Below, in pieces: positions 1-13,483 of a DNA stretch of 64,000 bases. Source of the stretch: Byssothecium circinans (lineage: Eukaryota; Ascomycota; Dothideomycetes; Pleosporales; Massarinaceae); contig ML976981.1 of NCBI GenBank assembly GCA_010015675.1, forward strand, positions 287,071 to 351,070, given 5' to 3'. The translations under genes and the position numbers were made by a program. Every line of letters starts with the position of its first letter. Within the stretch, counting starts at the first letter, position 1. The notes under the pieces were generated by a model. It did no database searches, had not been told where the DNA came from, and was given only the letters and a program-made list of their open reading frames with translations.

Positions 1-1750
1 GCTTCTTGGGTGACGAGGATGTGCTTGACGGTTGAGCCTTCAACAGACCGTCAGTTTCCTCCTTGGTAAAAGGAGAAGAGTAAACATACCTGGGGTCTCA
101 AACTTGGAGCTCAGAAGCAGGCGTTCCATGACAGCTTTCAAACCGCGTGCACCAGTGCCCATCGCATTCGCCTTCTTCGCTATTTCGCGCAACGAGGCGC
201 TTGTGAAGCGCAAATCGATGCCGTCGGCAAGGAAGAGGGCGGTTTCTTGTCTGATGAGGCTGTTCTTTGGCTCTGTGAGGACGCGAACGAGCGCTTCTTC
301 GTCGAGCGCGGATACGGCGCACACGTTGGGTATGCGTCCAATGAGCTCGGGGATCATGCCATATGTCCGCAGGTCGGACGGCTCGGCGTAATTCAGTACG
401 TTGTATTCTTCTTCTCGATACTTGCTCTGGCCAGCGTACGCGACGGGGGCTTCTGGCTCGATTGGGATGTAGATGGGCATATCTTTGCTGAAGGCGACGA
501 CGTCTGCATCACTTAGTATAGTGTCGTGTTTGCCCGATTCGGGTTGCGATGCTCTGATCCGAGCACCGAAACCTAGGCCACCTTTGGCTTTGCGGTTTAG
601 TACTATCTTCTCTAAGCCGACAAATGCGCCTGTACAGATGAAAAGGATGTTGTCGGTCCTGACGTTGACGACTTCTGGCTTGCCGCCTGGTGACAAGGAA
701 CCAGATCCTGAGACTGGGCTTCTAGGGCCGTCCAAGGGATTGCTAGATGAGAAGCCTGAAGAAGCTCCAGATAGGTTGGGGGACTTGGAGCTGGTACTAC
801 TGCGCTCTGCCTTTACCGATATCTGGAGAGTGGTGCCCTCGATGATTTTTAAAAGGGATTGCTGGACGCCTTCGCCGCCAACGTCTTTTCCGTGGGCAAC
901 CTTGACGCCGGCTATCTTGTCAATCTCATCTAGGACGATGATACCGCGCTCTGCGGCATCTACATCGTAGTTTGCAGCAGCGAGCAGCCGTGCTACACAG
1001 CTCTCTGCGTCTTCTCCAATGTACCCCGACTGCGTAAACGGGGTACAGTCCGACGTGCTGTATGGCACATGAAGCGCCCACGCTAGTATCTTTGTCATCA
1101 ACGTCTTGCCACATCCCGTAGGCCCGAGCATAAGAACGTTTGACTTTTCGATTTGTAGCCGACTCATGTCTTGTATAGATTGCGGATCGAGCGGTGGCGG
1201 GGCGCGGGACGAAACTACGTACATATCCGGCTGCTGCCCTTCGTTCTCATCTTCTGCACACTTAGTCTGGACTGCCTAATGAGAAGCGATTCGCAAAGAA
1301 GGGCATTGCATGAGCTAGGAAAGGAGGGCTGAGGCTACCTTCAACAGCATGTCGACGTGCCATGGCCTGACGCTGTCTCTGCTCCTCAAGCCGGGCCTCC
1401 TTCTGTTCCTGAGCTTCCAGCTCCCGTATCCTCAAGTAATGGCCATACACAGCCGCGGAAATCACCGTTTTCGCATAGTCCTGGCCGACGACAAACTGGT
1501 CCAGATGTTCTTTCAGCTTCCGAGGCGTGATTCCGCGGACGCCTGAGCGCGATCCGCGTCCCAGCGGCCCTCGAATAGGCTGGTCGGGGTCGTGGGAGCC
1601 TTCAAAGCCTTTTCCGAAGCATTCTGAACTACGGTGCTCCGACTGTCGCTGGCATGATGTAGAGAAAGCACGGCGGCCGATGCTAGCAAGCGCGAGGTAG
1701 GACGCCTTCGCCTGCGGGGAGACGCTGAGGATAAACGTTCGAGACGTCAT
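1..1750 (-). CDS. mcx1: Mitochondrial ClpX-type AAA+ unfoldase, 3' end outside window
   Basis: Hand-spliced exons on the minus strand: 1750-1339, 1253-90, 37-<1; introns are 85 and 52 nt, GT-AG. AAA+ unfoldase of the ClpX/Mcx1 family, expected in the mitochondrial matrix, where it unfolds proteins or acts as a chaperone. Visible: an Arg/Ser-rich N-terminus suited to mitochondrial import; the ClpX opening block ([20 protein letters not shown]) near residue 75; Walker A GPTGCGKT near 181; Walker [10 protein letters not shown] near 246; pore-region and sensor segments after it. A Ser/Pro/Gly-rich insert lies at about 288-328. The N-terminal zinc-binding domain of bacterial ClpX is absent, as in fungal Mcx1. 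The start is the first ATG of the frame. The C-terminal part (after the [10 protein letters not shown] segment) runs off the left edge. Family assignment is secure; the symbol follows the yeast orthologue. Confidence 0.93.
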
Positions 1751-2485
1751 GATAGGTGGATGTTAAGGTGGCAGCAAGCTCACATTGTGAGACCCGGAGC
1801 TCAGACCGTACTGGCGGTTCGCAGAGGCACAAGGCGCATGGAGGCGATGTTGTGGTGGTAATGATGGTGGTTAGTGGTAGAGGCTCCGCACTGCCGGCGC
1901 GGATACGCGGGTACGCGGGTACGCGGGGTAGCCCCAGAAATAGTCCACTACAGCATCGAGCATCGACCATTGACCAAGACATCACTCATGCGATTGTCTC
2001 TGCGACAAAGAGCCTCACTTTTCAGAACCCACGGGCTTCGAACTCCGAGCGAACCGGTGCATCGCCAAGACAGTTTTCTCCGTACAGTACCTGAGAGCGA
2101 CGAGCAGACCTAATACTTTGAAATGAGCTCTCATGTATGCGGTGGAATTTGGCGTCCTGTTTCATCCATTTATCGAGCCGCTCCGGACTGCGTGTGCCAC
2201 CTACATTGAGTACACGCCCGTATTTGATATGGGATGGATATTAAGGTACCCAACAGTTGGTTCATTTCGACCGGTGTTTGACTGTCGGCAGAGGTTCCGC
2301 CTGACTGGTTCATTCAAGGCCGTCACACCAACATGTATGCACCCGACAGGAGATGGACAACCTTATTCCGAGTCGTTTACCTGAAGCTCACATCGAGCCG
2401 TTCGTGCAAATCATGCTATTGCCATCATCTCGTCTGCTCTCTTCTGCCTTCATGATCAGCCTGCTCACCAGTTGACCACATCAAA
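1751..2485. other. Intergenic, divergent promoter region
   Basis: This 735-base stretch separates the start of the minus-strand ClpX-like gene from the start of the plus-strand PTH11-like gene, so it must hold both promoters. The only structure seen is three tandem copies of TACGCGGG at 1904-1927. No convincing ORF. Confidence 0.6.
1904..1927. repeat. Tandem repeat, 3 x TACGCGGG
   Basis: Three perfect head-to-tail copies of the 8-mer TACGCGGG, lying about 155 bases upstream of the ClpX-like start codon. It is probably a simple microsatellite; a role as a promoter element is only a possibility. Confidence 0.75.
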
Positions 2486-3719
2486 ATGGACCCAGCATAC
2501 TTCGATACTACTGCAGCTCAGACACCCCCATTTGGCACAGTATCCAATTTCAGTGACCCGCCCAACAACTTTTTAATGTGCAAGGTCGTCTCAGGGCTTT
2601 GCCTGGCTACGGGTTCGGTTTTGGTATTACTGCGAATGTGGGCTCGATTCTTCGTTCAGAAGGCTCATGGATGGGACGATTGTACGTTGGTGTCTTCGAT
2701 CTCCGGACCTTACTAAATGTATTTTAGATACAATGCTCATTGCTTGGGCGGCAAACGTTGTGTGGACTGGGTTTGCCTTTCGCTCTCTTTCCTACGGCAT
2801 TGGCGTGCTGAACATGTGGGATATAACCCTCAGTGATCTTTTCAGCCTCTTGAAAGTACGTATTGCCTGTTTCTGTCCAAGTCCGAAGTCGAGTTGATAC
2901 TGATGAATGGATCCAGCTGTTGAACATGCTCGAGATCATGTACAGCCCTATGATGTTTCTGGTCAAGTTGTCGATCTTGCTGCAGCTGATTCGCATCATC
3001 TGCCCTCATCGAAAGGGCTGGACATACCGCACAATCTGGCTGCTCATAATCCTCAATGCGTTATTCTACACGGCAATCACCATTACCACAATCTGGGCGT
3101 GCAACCCAAGACGCAAGATATGGCGGCCGTTCGAAGAAGGCACTTGCCTCAATATAGCGGCTACGCTGATTACCGGCGCGGCTGTCAACATGGTGTCGGA
3201 TATTTCCATCTTGGTGTTGCCAATCATGAAGGTGTGGAGCCTTCAACTGTCCACGGCGAAGAAGATTGGAGTGTCAGGGGTCTTCTCAACGGGCTTATTG
3301 TAAGAACTCCTAGTCGTGTGGGCTGAGGTGTAGTACGCTAATACGGATGCTATAGTGCACTGATGGCTTCACTTTTCCGCATGGTTGTCACCATACGCTT
3401 TTCGCATACGCACGATGTGACCGACCTCACTCCCGCCGCCTTGTGGGCGTAAGTCTCTTCGACCAAGCATCATGTATCACACTAATTATGAAGTAGACAA
3501 GCAGAAATCGCCGGTGGGATTGTCTGCGGCTGTCTGCCAACAATACCAGCCCTCCTACTCGCCTTTCCCAAATGGAGAAATAGTTTGGGTAGCCGGGGCA
3601 CAAGGAGAGCGGCAACTTCGGAGACACATGGCGCTGTGTATGAGACTGGTTATCCAAACAGTCGTTATGTGGAACTGGGTAGAATGAAGACGCCACGAAG
3701 TATTACGGTTAGTGGGTGA
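2486..3719 (+). CDS. PTH11-like integral membrane protein (fungal rhodopsin-fold domain)
   Basis: Exons 2486-2681, 2728-2855, 2917-3299, 3356-3448, 3497-3719; 340 residues in frame to TGA. Introns are 46-61 nt. The protein has an N-terminal extracellular-type segment, then about seven hydrophobic segments, with the family-typical GWDDYTMLIAW block near residue 60 after the second helix, and a short polar C-terminal tail from about residue 290. This is the plan of the large fungal PTH11-related family (rhodopsin domain, no CFEM domain here), plasma-membrane proteins proposed to sense surfaces or nutrients; most members have no known ligand. The last exon uses the second AG (after TAG) as acceptor, because only that keeps the last helix (GGIVCGCLPTIPALL) in frame. 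It could equally be called a conserved fungal membrane protein of unknown role. Confidence 0.85.
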
Positions 3720-4448
3720 AGTGAACGGAGATGTGATTGATTCATTTTCTCTCGCTGAAGGACTTGTATATCTAGTTTCTTAGAGGTTCTCGCTCATTGC
3801 AAGTAGGATGGACTTTGGCACGCGGTTGAAAGATCTCACCAAAGACCACCCACAATAACTAACACGTTAATTACTCTCCCTCAACTTTAACAAAACTTAG
3901 AATTGTAAAGCTAGGCCTGGTCTTTTACGTAGGAGTAAGAAGTGACGAGCTAGCATTTCCAAGGATCAATGGAGGCTCCCACAGCTGCAGAGCAGGCGCG
4001 GGGAAGGCCCGAGCGCTTGCGAGAAATTCCGCAATTGACTCCAATAGTCGGAAAGACATCAGGGCAGAAAAACGATAGGCATAGTGAAAAATTGCTCACG
4101 GTCCGACATGCATCCATCCCACACCTGTAGAGTCAGTGGCGGTGCGTAGCGTGATGGATGTGCCGACGCGATGCCCCGTTCGGACAGGCGCGCTATGACG
4201 TTGGAGCTGGTGGCAGGGATGTTTGACTTTGGTTGAGGATGACAAGCTGCAAGCTGCAGCAATGGGCAGCAGTCGCAGCAGCCGTGGCCGCAGCCCCGCA
4301 ATAATGTCTTTCCTCATACCACTGACGGAGCTGTAGTGCTCTTCGTATAAAGGGTGTGCCTCCTGCGACCGTCTGCCAACACAAACAGGTCCATTACAGC
4401 AAACCGACCTCGTCCGCCATTCTTCAGCGACCAGTCTCCATCACAAGC
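3720..4448. other. Intergenic, no gene seen
   Basis: 729 bases between the PTH11-like gene and the branching-enzyme gene. Short ORFs on both strands have no recognisable product. The right part presumably holds the branching-enzyme promoter. An ATG in frame with that gene lies at 4356, but I placed the start at 4449. Confidence 0.55.
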
Positions 4449-6842
4449 ATGGCGTTGAACGCTAATTCTGCAAATTCGGTGACGGCCGATCCAGCTGGGC
4501 AGGCACCCAACGATGGCACTGGTACGCAGAGCTTCTCTTTTCTAGTTTGGTCCATTGACTGACACAACCCCCCAGGCATCGTTGAGCTCGATGGGTACCT
4601 CTCGCCCTTCCAAGACGCCCTGCGCAGCCGTTATGCAAAAACGCAGCAATGGCTGAAGACAATCGACGAGGTTGAGGGTGGATTGGAGAAGTTTACAAGG
4701 GCAAGTTCCCTCACACTCTGAACATGGCATTGCTGACTCCAGCAAAGGGCTACGAGCTGTTCGGCTTCCAGGTCAAAGACAACGGCGATGTCGTGTACCG
4801 CGAATGGGCTCCCAACGCCCTCCGAGCCTACCTCATCGGTGACTTCAATAACTGGGATCGTGATGCTACACCCATGGAGAAGAATCAGTTTGGCGTGTTC
4901 GAGGTGACGGTGCCTGGCAAGAATGGCCAGCCGGCGATACCCCACGATTCAAAACTGAAGGTACATCTTTTCTAGTTCTGTATTGAGCAGAGTTTAATAA
5001 TGGCAGGTCTCCTTCGTCGTCCCAAATGACCACGCCCGACAAGAGCGCATTCCCGCCTGGATCACGCGGGTGACGCAAGACCTCAGCGTTTCCCCTGTCT
5101 ACGACGCCCGCTTCTGGAACCCTCCCAAGGAGGCGCGATACGTCTTCAAGAACAAGCGTCCCCCGAAGCCCGCCAGCGCCCGCATCTACGAAGCCCACGT
5201 CGGTATCGCCTCGCCAGAGCCGAAGGTGGCTACATACAAGGAGTTTACTCAAAACATCCTCCCAAGGATTAAGAATCTGGGATACAACACAATCCAACTG
5301 ATGGCTATCATGGAGCATGCCTACTATGCAAGCTTTGGTTACCAGATCAACAGCTTCTTTGCCGCCAGCAGTCGTTATGGGCCGCCGGACGATCTCAAGG
5401 AGCTCATCGATACCGCTCATGGTATGGGCATCACGGTGCTTCTGGATGTGGTGCATAGCCATGCATCCAAGAATGTGCTGGACGGGCTGAACATGTTTGA
5501 CGGTAGCGACCACCTCTACTTCCACGAGGGAGCGAAGGGTCGGCATGAGTTGTGGGACAGCCGTTTGTTCAACTACGGCAACCACGAGGTGCTTCGATTC
5601 CTGCTCAGCAACCTTCGCTTCTGGATGGAAGAGTATTGCTTCGACGGGTTCCGATTCGATGGTGTAACGAGCATGCTCTACACCCACCATGGCATTGGGA
5701 CGTAAGTGCTTCTCCATTAACAGCAAGACCTTTCAGTGACAATTTGCAGTGGCTTCTCCGGTGGCTACCACGAGTACTTTGGGCCTGGCGTCGACGAAGA
5801 AGGCGTCGTGTATCTCATGATTGCCAACGAGATGCTGCATCAGCTATATCCTGACTGCATAACTATCGCTGAAGACGTTTCGGGGATGCCGGGTCTCTGC
5901 GTGACACTGTCGCTTGGTGGAATAGGATTCGACTATCGACTTGCCATGGCTGTTCCTGACCTGTACATAAAATGGCTGAAGGAGAAGGAAGACATTGACT
6001 GGGACATGGGCAACCTGACCTTTACTCTGACCAACCGACGTCATGGGGAGAAGACGATTGCTTATGCTGAAAGTCACGATCAAGCGTAGGTTACCCAGGT
6101 GGAATATGACAATTGGACTAACATTTCATAGCTTGGTCGGCGACAAGACACTGCTGTTCTGGCTATGCGACGCCGAGATGTATACGAACATGTCCGTCAT
6201 CTCGGAGGAGACTCCAGTCATCGCGAGGGGCATCGCGCTTCACAAGCTGATTCGCTTAATCACACACGGCCTCGGAGGTGAAGGTTATCTCAACTTTATC
6301 GGCAACGAATTTGGTCACCCAGAATGGCTTGACTTTCCACGTGAAGGTAACGGCAACAGCTTCCAGTACGCCCGGCGGCAATTCAACCTTGTCGACGATC
6401 ATCTCCTCCGGTATCACTTCCTTAACGACTTCGACAGCAAGATGCAGTGGACCGAGGAGAAGTACGGCTGGCTGCACTCTCCGCAAGCATACATTAGTCT
6501 GAAGAACGAAAACGACAAGGTGATTGTCTTTGAGCGAGCCGGCCTCCTCTGGATCTTCAACTTTCATCCTTCGAACAGCTTCACGGACTACCGTGTTGGC
6601 GTCGAACAAGAAGGCACGTATCGTATTGTCATCAACACCGACAGCAAGGCCTTTGGTGGTCATGGCCATGTAGATGAGAGCACGAGGTTCTTCACCACAC
6701 CGTTTGCGTGGAATGATCGGAAGAACTTTGTGCAGGTTTATATCCCGGCTCGGACCGCGATTGTAAGTTCTCTCGGAATATCGATGATTTTAGCGGCGCG
6801 ACTAATGATGAACAGGTGCTGGCGTTGGAGAATACTCTGTGA
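4449..6842 (+). CDS. GLC3: 1,4-alpha-glucan (glycogen) branching enzyme
   Basis: Exons 4449-4521, 4576-4700, 4748-4960, 5007-5701, 5750-6085, 6132-6762, 6816-6842; 699 residues, the usual length for fungal branching enzymes. Cytosolic enzyme that cuts alpha-1,4 chains and re-attaches them by alpha-1,6 bonds during glycogen synthesis. Visible: N-terminal CBM48 segment ([17 protein letters not shown]), GH13 catalytic barrel with [22 protein letters not shown] (nucleophile Asp about residue 355), [13 protein letters not shown] (acid/base Glu about 410), AESHDQALVGDKT, and the C-terminal all-beta domain. Intron 2 (4701-4747) has a GC donor, AGG|GCAAGT, required to join ...KFTR to GYELFGF in frame. 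The last exon is only 27 nt. An in-frame ATG at 4356 would add 31 residues unlike the family, so the start at 4449 was preferred. Confidence 0.96.
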
Positions 6843-8611
6843 GGCCCTTGAGTCGGTTGTGTGCCAAACATGGGTCGCCGATTTGAAGGGTGAATCAGCG
6901 GAGGTGCTGCAAGGCCATTGACCGGGTAAGTGGAGAGGGGTCAACCAGCTACATTGGGTGGCACGCCATGTCATGCGTTTGTATTGTAGTGATCTCGGAG
7001 GCTTTTCTTGCCGGCACAAGCCATTGGGCTTGATAGATATAGAATGGACACCTTGACTGCGTTTTTCCGGTTTTACCAGAAGAGTGATGGATGGAGCTTT
7101 GTGATGTGGTGAGCGTGTTGAGATGAGGTGTGTATCGGTTTAGATGATGGGAGTTACTTAACCATTCACTTTGTGGCGATTAATGGTATCTTGAGAAACG
7201 CTTAGTGGTGAGTTGGACATATTGCGTCTTGTTACCGACGGGATATAGACTCACTTTCAACGTTGTAATAAAAAGCTTGGTCTCAACTATCACAGGTGCC
7301 TTCACCCGTCTCTTCGCCCGTCTCATTGCGTCGTCAGCATACTGACATCTGAGAATCTCCCTCTTCACCTCTTTGCTGTGTAAGTACTCATCGCTAATAT
7401 ATATTCTAGTGTAAATTATATAATGTAGACAGTGAGAGGAAAATTTCACATGAAAGCTAAAAGGGATTAACAGGGTAATAAAGTAGTCAGACTGGTGTAT
7501 CAAGGATCCCTACTGATGTGACAGACGAATAACTTACGAGCTATAACCTTTGGGCATCCCGTCGCTGCTGAGAAGGTGCAGTTAGGTGATGTCTTGACCT
7601 CCAAACGCTGTAATGCTGGCGGCGAGAGTTGGTGAAGCTACTCTGGGTATTATCTTGCTGTTTTGGTGCCATTTAGCTACTCAGTCACTATCTTTTGCGC
7701 TTCAAGAGCCTTCAATACGGGGATGGTTATGTATACTATTGTTAAATCTCCAAAAAGAATAAAAAGAATAAAAGATTTATTCCCGCAGAAAGGACAACGT
7801 CGACAGCAAGATCCTATTACCATCCACAGCAGCTCCAGTCACCGATGGAGGGATCCGTGCTTTGCGGATTTCTGCTAAGGGTTACTGTGGGATTGCGTTG
7901 TGTTCTCTGATGGGTGTCGAGGAGTAGTGTGTAGATTTTTTCAGTGAGGTGGTTTCGGCAATCCTCGATACTTTTCAATCATGAAAGATGAAAAGGCTTG
8001 GAGGAACTCTGATTAGTTTGTAAAGTACCGAGTGCTATATTGATTTACAATTACTGTCTTCATTCTTATGAAGAAAGATCTTGAATGTCGAGGCTGTCTG
8101 ATCACGGCACAAATCTGTGCTCAGCGTAAATACTCTGGATGAGTCCTACGTAGGATGAAGGGCTACCTGCGAGATGGCTTTGGTAAGCAATCTTCGCTCA
8201 AGAGAGCATACATAAACCGCGAGTAGCAATGGCAGCACTGTGTTGATGTGCGATGCATGCTCTGCTCGGGGTCGGATGGCGTGAAGCAAAGCCGAGGCCG
8301 AGGGTGTTGTGCGTTGCTGGACAGCGTAGGAGACTCACAACGTACGATTTTACGACGAAATTGGACAGACCGAAGCTATATACAGCTCCGCATGCATACT
8401 CCCAATGACCTATGCACATCAACACGGCGAGCTTATAGCAGTTGTTTACAGAGCTTCAAGGTAGCGCCCAGAGACGAGCGCCCAACAGGGTTTAGCCCAG
8501 ATGGTCCGAGCTGTGAGGAACTCTTTCCTTCCTCCAGAGCCTCCCAGATCCCGAATCTTCTCCTCCCATTACACAACACCCACCGCTTCCACCCTCACAT
8601 CGCCGCCCATC
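6843..8611. other. Gene-poor intergenic region
   Basis: 1.77 kb between the branching-enzyme stop and the ATP synthase beta start. The middle (about 7150-8100) looks richer in A+T than the flanking genes, and short ORFs such as one at 7663-7878 show no family features. The last few hundred bases should hold the ATP2 promoter and leader. No repeat or RNA gene was recognised. Confidence 0.55.
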
Positions 8612-10648
<2,037 letters not shown>

Positions 10649-11326
10649 ATGGGTTCCGTTCGTGGTGGGCAAAAGTGAGAGTGTAGGCTACTCGTGCTGA
10701 AGAGGCTCGTCGGCTGAGCTCTCCCCAACCTGTATAAAATGTATACCATTTCCAAAAGGGGCGAACATCTACAGCTGGCGGGTGCTTGAGGGACGACGGC
10801 CTTGCTGTGTAATCGTATCTCGTCTTGCATGCAAAGATCCCGTTTTTCTTTGTTGTTAAAACTAGTGCTTCCGTTGTGGTTGCTTGTGATGCGTGATGTT
10901 CGCCTGCCTGTACTATACGTCATTGTCCTGTTGGTTCACTGTTCCAAGTTCCTCAGCGCTCATAGTTAGATCCTGTGGAGTTTTGAGGTACAGCGTTGTC
11001 AGAAGTCTGACCAGGCTTTCCATAGGTGGAGGCGAGACAAATGCCGACAGATTGCCGCTCTAGTACTGTAATGTTGCTTCGGTGAGGGCGAATCATAGGC
11101 ATGGACTGGCCCACAAAACAACACTCGCACCTCATGAACAATTTGGGAAGACCTCGGCCTACAAGCCTCTTCAGGATGCGCATACCCCTAAACTCTCGCA
11201 CGTTTACCCTACTAAAATACTTCTTCAGCCCTGCCAATAGATAAACAGACGACATCAATATATGATATCGGTTTCAACAATCTCCAGCTGCAAGAAAAAT
11301 AAAAATAAGGATTTTATAAACCGAAT

Positions 11327-11366
11327 AAAACCTATCCAGACTTTCGACACTTACCCATACACACCC
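11327..11366 (+). repeat. Dispersed short motif, copy 1
   Basis: Begins AAAACCTATCCAGACTTT and continues into a CACTTACCCATACACACC-like stretch. It aligns with the copy at 13277-13316 over about 39 bases with roughly four-fifths identity, same orientation, about 1.95 kb apart. The core is seen again at 11924 and more weakly at 28201. Possibly the ends of an old mobile element. Confidence 0.5.
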
Positions 11367-11923
11367 TGCAAGATTAAGTTTGAGTATGACTAGTTGATAT
11401 TCATATCATAAGCCCCACGGGTGGAGGGGCGAATAGGTGATTAGACGATTAAGACGTCCCTGTCTTGATTTTTTTCCTTTTAAAATCTTCCTCTGGTTTT
11501 GGTGGGCAATGTTGAAACTTGAACCATAAAGCTGGGATGAAGCGCTGGACCTAGACCCAGACCCAGACCTAAAAAGCCAATGATATTCCCAGGCGGGAAA
11601 ATTCATAGGCTGGAAGTTAATAGAGAGATCAGTTCTCTACGCGGCTCTAACGCTAGGCGCAAGCTCCCGCTCTTAAGGAGACAGTGATAGAGAAAAGGTT
11701 AAGGACATGAAAACCAATAACCCCTATATATAAACCTTCCGTACTGTATATGTACAAGGGTTGTAGAAAGAAAGCGCAGTCAACTAGCTATCCTTAGGCA
11801 CGAACAGGACTATCCATACCATACGCTTCTTCCTACCTACTGCCTACCAACGGGCCGACGGGTGATCGAGCGCCGGCATATCCGCGTCTATTTCCATGAT
11901 CTTAAGAATTGCCAAACTGGTGG

Positions 11924-11944
11924 AAAACTTATCCAGACTATCGT
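11924..11944 (+). repeat. Dispersed short motif, copy 2 (core only)
   Basis: AAAACTTATCCAGACTATCG, almost identical to the first 20 bases of the copy at 13277; the similarity stops afterwards. Confidence 0.5.
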
Positions 11945-12269
11945 CATCCTCCTCATCTAACTCTTCCTCAACTCCCCCCCTCTTCCCAAGCCATTAGTCT
12001 TTGTCTAGCATAGGACAACATATCGCCCGCAGCTTTAGCTCAAATATTCCAGAGCCTGCAAGGTCACCATTTATGTTGCCATCGTGCACTATAAGTGGTG
12101 CTCAAAGAAGCTTAGAAAGTTTGTTCATGACGTTTCTACTATGCAGTACTGAGGTGCTTTATACTAACACCCAAATCTGCGGAACTTCTTCTCCTCCTCT
12201 AGATTTGCCTCTAGACAGGATTTGAGTGTAGCTCGTGTTTGGGAGAGGCTCGCAGTATTAGACTAGTAT

Positions 12270-12640
12270 GTAGATGCCTTTCTAGGCTAAGCCTTCTGCA
12301 TGTCTCTAATAGCTATTCATAGCTAGTCGCATGCTCCTTAGAATACTAGTATGCGGCGGTTTTGTCTATCGCATCTTCTAATGTAGAATTGCCATGCTCA
12401 GGAGTGTATTCTAGGAGACGAATTAGTTGTAGCAATTCAGCTACTTCTTCCCAAGGTCGCTCTGCCATATGAGTCTGGATCGCTACTAAGTCGAGGTCCT
12501 GCAGCGCCTGCTCATTATAGTAGTAGATAGTATCTGTGTTCATCTAATGCACAACAAACTCTTACGCCATTTCCGTACCTTTCGCCCGCCGGAATTCAAT
12601 GATAGCAGTCCTAGGGAAGGCGTATACAGTGAACCTCCTA
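12270..12640 (-). pseudogene. Decayed coding fragment with glutamine-type stops
   Basis: One minus-strand frame reads as ordinary protein sequence (for example LDLVAIQTHMAERPWEEVAE) but is broken by four in-frame stops at 12562-12564, 12544-12546, 12346-12348 and 12313-12315. Each is TAA or TAG and could come from CAA or CAG by one C-to-T change, which is the footprint of RIP. The longest open piece is 65 residues at 12346-12543. I do not recognise the family; it may be transposon cargo or a duplicated host gene. The ends given are approximate. Confidence 0.45.
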
Positions 12641-13276
12641 ATCTAGCTAACATGTAGGCAAAGTTGCTGTAGATGCAAATTCTATACATTAGTTGATACT
12701 AGGTTGGTGCTGTTCTAGGATGTAAACACAGGCTTACTAGCAACCAACATAATTGTAGTGAGCCGTACAGGGACGTCCTTAACAGAATGTTAAATACTGT
12801 TAATCTCCGCCATAGACTATCTAAAACAATCCTTAAGCTTCTGCCCTAGTAAACAGCAATGTCGATAGATTAAGGTGACGGCCTTTTTTTAGGGTAGAAG
12901 TATTATAAAGGTTCGCGTATATTTAATTTATCAATTCTAACTTCCCTTGAAGGAAATAGAATGTAACAAGCGTAGAAATGCCTTTAGGGATAATAAAGAA
13001 GTTAAATATATTACGCTATCTCTTATAAATAACTCTTAGAGATAGACTTGAGTCTAGGACTTGCTCGCACTGCATAACTCTAAATATTGTAAGCGTTTGT
13101 TAGGAGAGTTGTCGCTTGCAAGCTATGTCTAGATATTGCCGATCGTTCCGTAAGAAAACGGTTTACGTTCGTCACAATATCGTCCTTAGTGGATGGACTC
13201 GATAACTCTATCGCGTCTAGCCCGTGTGTCGTCTGGTGTATACGCAATGATTGTTGAGATAACTGATGTGATCTTG

Positions 13277-13316
13277 AAAAACTTATCCAGACTATTGACA
13301 CATCCCTATACACCGA
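13277..13316 (+). repeat. Dispersed short motif, copy 3
   Basis: Begins AAAACTTATCCAGACTATTG and continues GACACATCCCTATACACC. Same orientation as the copy at 11327; with it, it brackets the decayed region. Confidence 0.5.
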
Positions 13317-13483
13317 CGAAAAGTCTCAATTACAATACGTCTGGTTTGCATATACATCATACTACACAGCTACAGGCAGGCTGCAGCCTCTCAAGGAGAA
13401 AAGAATAAAACCCCCATACAGATAACGATACAATACACATCTCACGTCACTTCATCTCATCTCTATCCATTCATCCCGACCCC

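Larger units (their letters stand above)
10649..13483. other. Gene-free decayed region with RIP-like relics
   Basis: 2.8 kb between ATP2 and the Vid28-like gene. The first about 300 bases are ATP2 3' flank. From about 11200 the sequence is TA-rich and full of stop codons. It contains a decayed coding stretch (about 12640-12270, minus strand) and three copies of a short motif around AAAACTTATCCAGACTAT at 11327, 11924 and 13277. I interpret it as an old transposon or duplicated DNA eroded by C-to-T mutation; no live gene is supported. Confidence 0.6.

Noticed and set aside
7663..7878. 71-codon ORF in the branching-enzyme/ATP2 spacer
   Set aside because: AT-rich chance ORF without family features.
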